Below, piece after piece: positions 6,058 through 6,325 of a DNA stretch of 6,325 nucleotides. The DNA is from JAGLYP01 sp034659435 (GTDB taxonomy: Bacteria > Patescibacteriota > Patescibacteriia > Patescibacteriales > UBA12075), in NCBI GenBank assembly GCA_034659435.1, contig JAYEHJ010000001.1, positions 1 through 6,325 of the forward strand, in the 5' to 3' direction. The position numbers and the translations under genes were made by a program. Every line of letters starts with the position of its first letter. The first letter of the stretch is position 1. The notes beneath the pieces were generated by a model. It was not told the origin of the DNA. It worked only from the letters and a program-made list of their open reading frames with translations, and made no database searches.

Positions 6058-6089
6058 ATAGCGTTTTCAAAGTTTACTAAAATCGCTAT
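6058..6089 (-). terminator. hairpin across the stop codon of the repeat-protein gene
   Basis: ATAGCG-TTTT (6058-6067) is complementary to AAAA-t-CGCTAT (6079-6089), ten pairs with one bulge, and the gene's TGA (6067-6069) overlaps the arm and loop. On the minus strand no U-run follows directly, although A/T-rich sequence starts about 15 nt later. It could be a weak terminator or an mRNA 3'-end stabiliser for the upstream gene. Confidence 0.35.
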
Positions 6090-6325
6090 TGCTGATTCCT
6101 AGGCCTAAATTCCGCATCACTTGAAAAGCATCAGCAGGTCGGCCTAAAAAATATCTTTTGCCGTCTTCCGGGTTGACATACCACGCCTCGCCGTTTCCTT
6201 CCACTTGTAAAAATATTTTTCCTTTTTGGCTGCTGGAAAAATTATTATCTGAATTTAATTTTCCTGATCCATTTGGATTATAACCATTTTCTAATTCCGC
6301 TTTATCATTATAACCGTCGCCGTCA
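6067..6325 (-). CDS. C-terminal part of a thrombospondin type 3 repeat (calcium-binding) surface protein
   Basis: This partial frame enters from the right edge (first full codon at 6322-6324) and ends at TGA 6067-6069, giving 85 residues. It opens with DGDGYNDKAELENGYNP, a typical thrombospondin type 3 / EF-hand-like calcium loop (DxDGDGYxDxxE..xGyNP) with Asp/Asn ligands in place. A Ser/Asn-rich linker (~18-34) follows, then a compact terminal module at ~35-85: GKIFLQVEGNGEAWYVNP, DGKRYFLGRPADAF and VMRNLGLGIS. I know this module as a recurrent C-terminal unit of exported proteins, often peptidases or repeat proteins, in Patescibacteria; its role is not established to my knowledge. The catalytic or main part of the protein lies outside the window. 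A promoter and hairpin separate it from the next gene, so it is probably a separate transcription unit. Confidence 0.85.
   Translation of the reverse strand, partial: DGDGYNDKAELENGYNPNGSGKLNSDNNFSSSQKGKIFLQVEGNGEAWYVNPEDGKRYFLGRPADAFQVMRNLGLGISNSDFSKL

Overview
This is an A+T-rich window (roughly 70% A+T by eye) of densely packed genes. It most resembles a Candidate Phyla Radiation (Patescibacteria / Parcubacteria-like) genome. The evidence is a DUF3160-type membrane-anchored protein, a C-terminal calcium-repeat module of the 'GEAWYVNP..GKRYFLGRPADAF' type that I know mainly from these bacteria, and a stand-alone sigma region 4 protein fused to HARE-type winged helices. Good Shine-Dalgarno sequences are also nearly absent. 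TGA appears to be a normal stop: two reading frames end on it at the expected place, one of them just before a strong terminator, so the TGA=Gly code of Gracilibacteria/SR1 is unlikely. The lineage assignment is inference from memory of protein families, not a database result.

Layout, reading the minus strand from the right edge. The C-terminal 85 residues of a thrombospondin-type-3-repeat protein end at 6067. A promoter (6014-6041) then drives a leader of about 100 nt that carries a G+C-rich block (5931-5992) with interleaved inverted repeats. The leader precedes an unrecognised single-pass membrane protein (5062-5904) and, 41 nt on, a six-helix membrane protein resembling an ECF-transporter S component (4487-5020). 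This two-gene unit ends at a near-textbook bidirectional terminator (4404-4444). A near-consensus extended -10 promoter (4324-4352) then drives the sigma4/HARE gene (2993-4204). Its stop codon lies inside a 39-bp perfect inverted repeat (2894-2994) that ends in a U-run. That U-run abuts the promoter of the DUF3160 gene (498-2858), which appears to make a leaderless mRNA. On the plus strand, the 3' end of an unrecognised gene (1-474) converges on the DUF3160 gene.

How the genes work together. I see no single pathway. The sigma4/HARE protein is the only likely regulator and has its own transcription unit. The rest of the minus-strand set consists of envelope proteins: a surface or secreted repeat protein, a membrane-anchored DUF3160 protein, an orphan single-pass protein and a putative small-molecule uptake component. 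The most distinctive features are non-coding: the interleaved-repeat leader, the long terminator-like palindrome overlapping a stop codon, and the leaderless promoter. No tRNA, rRNA, CRISPR array, insertion sequence or origin was recognised. No gene-free stretch exceeds 300 bases; the longest, 4205-4486, is accounted for by a leader, a promoter and a terminator.
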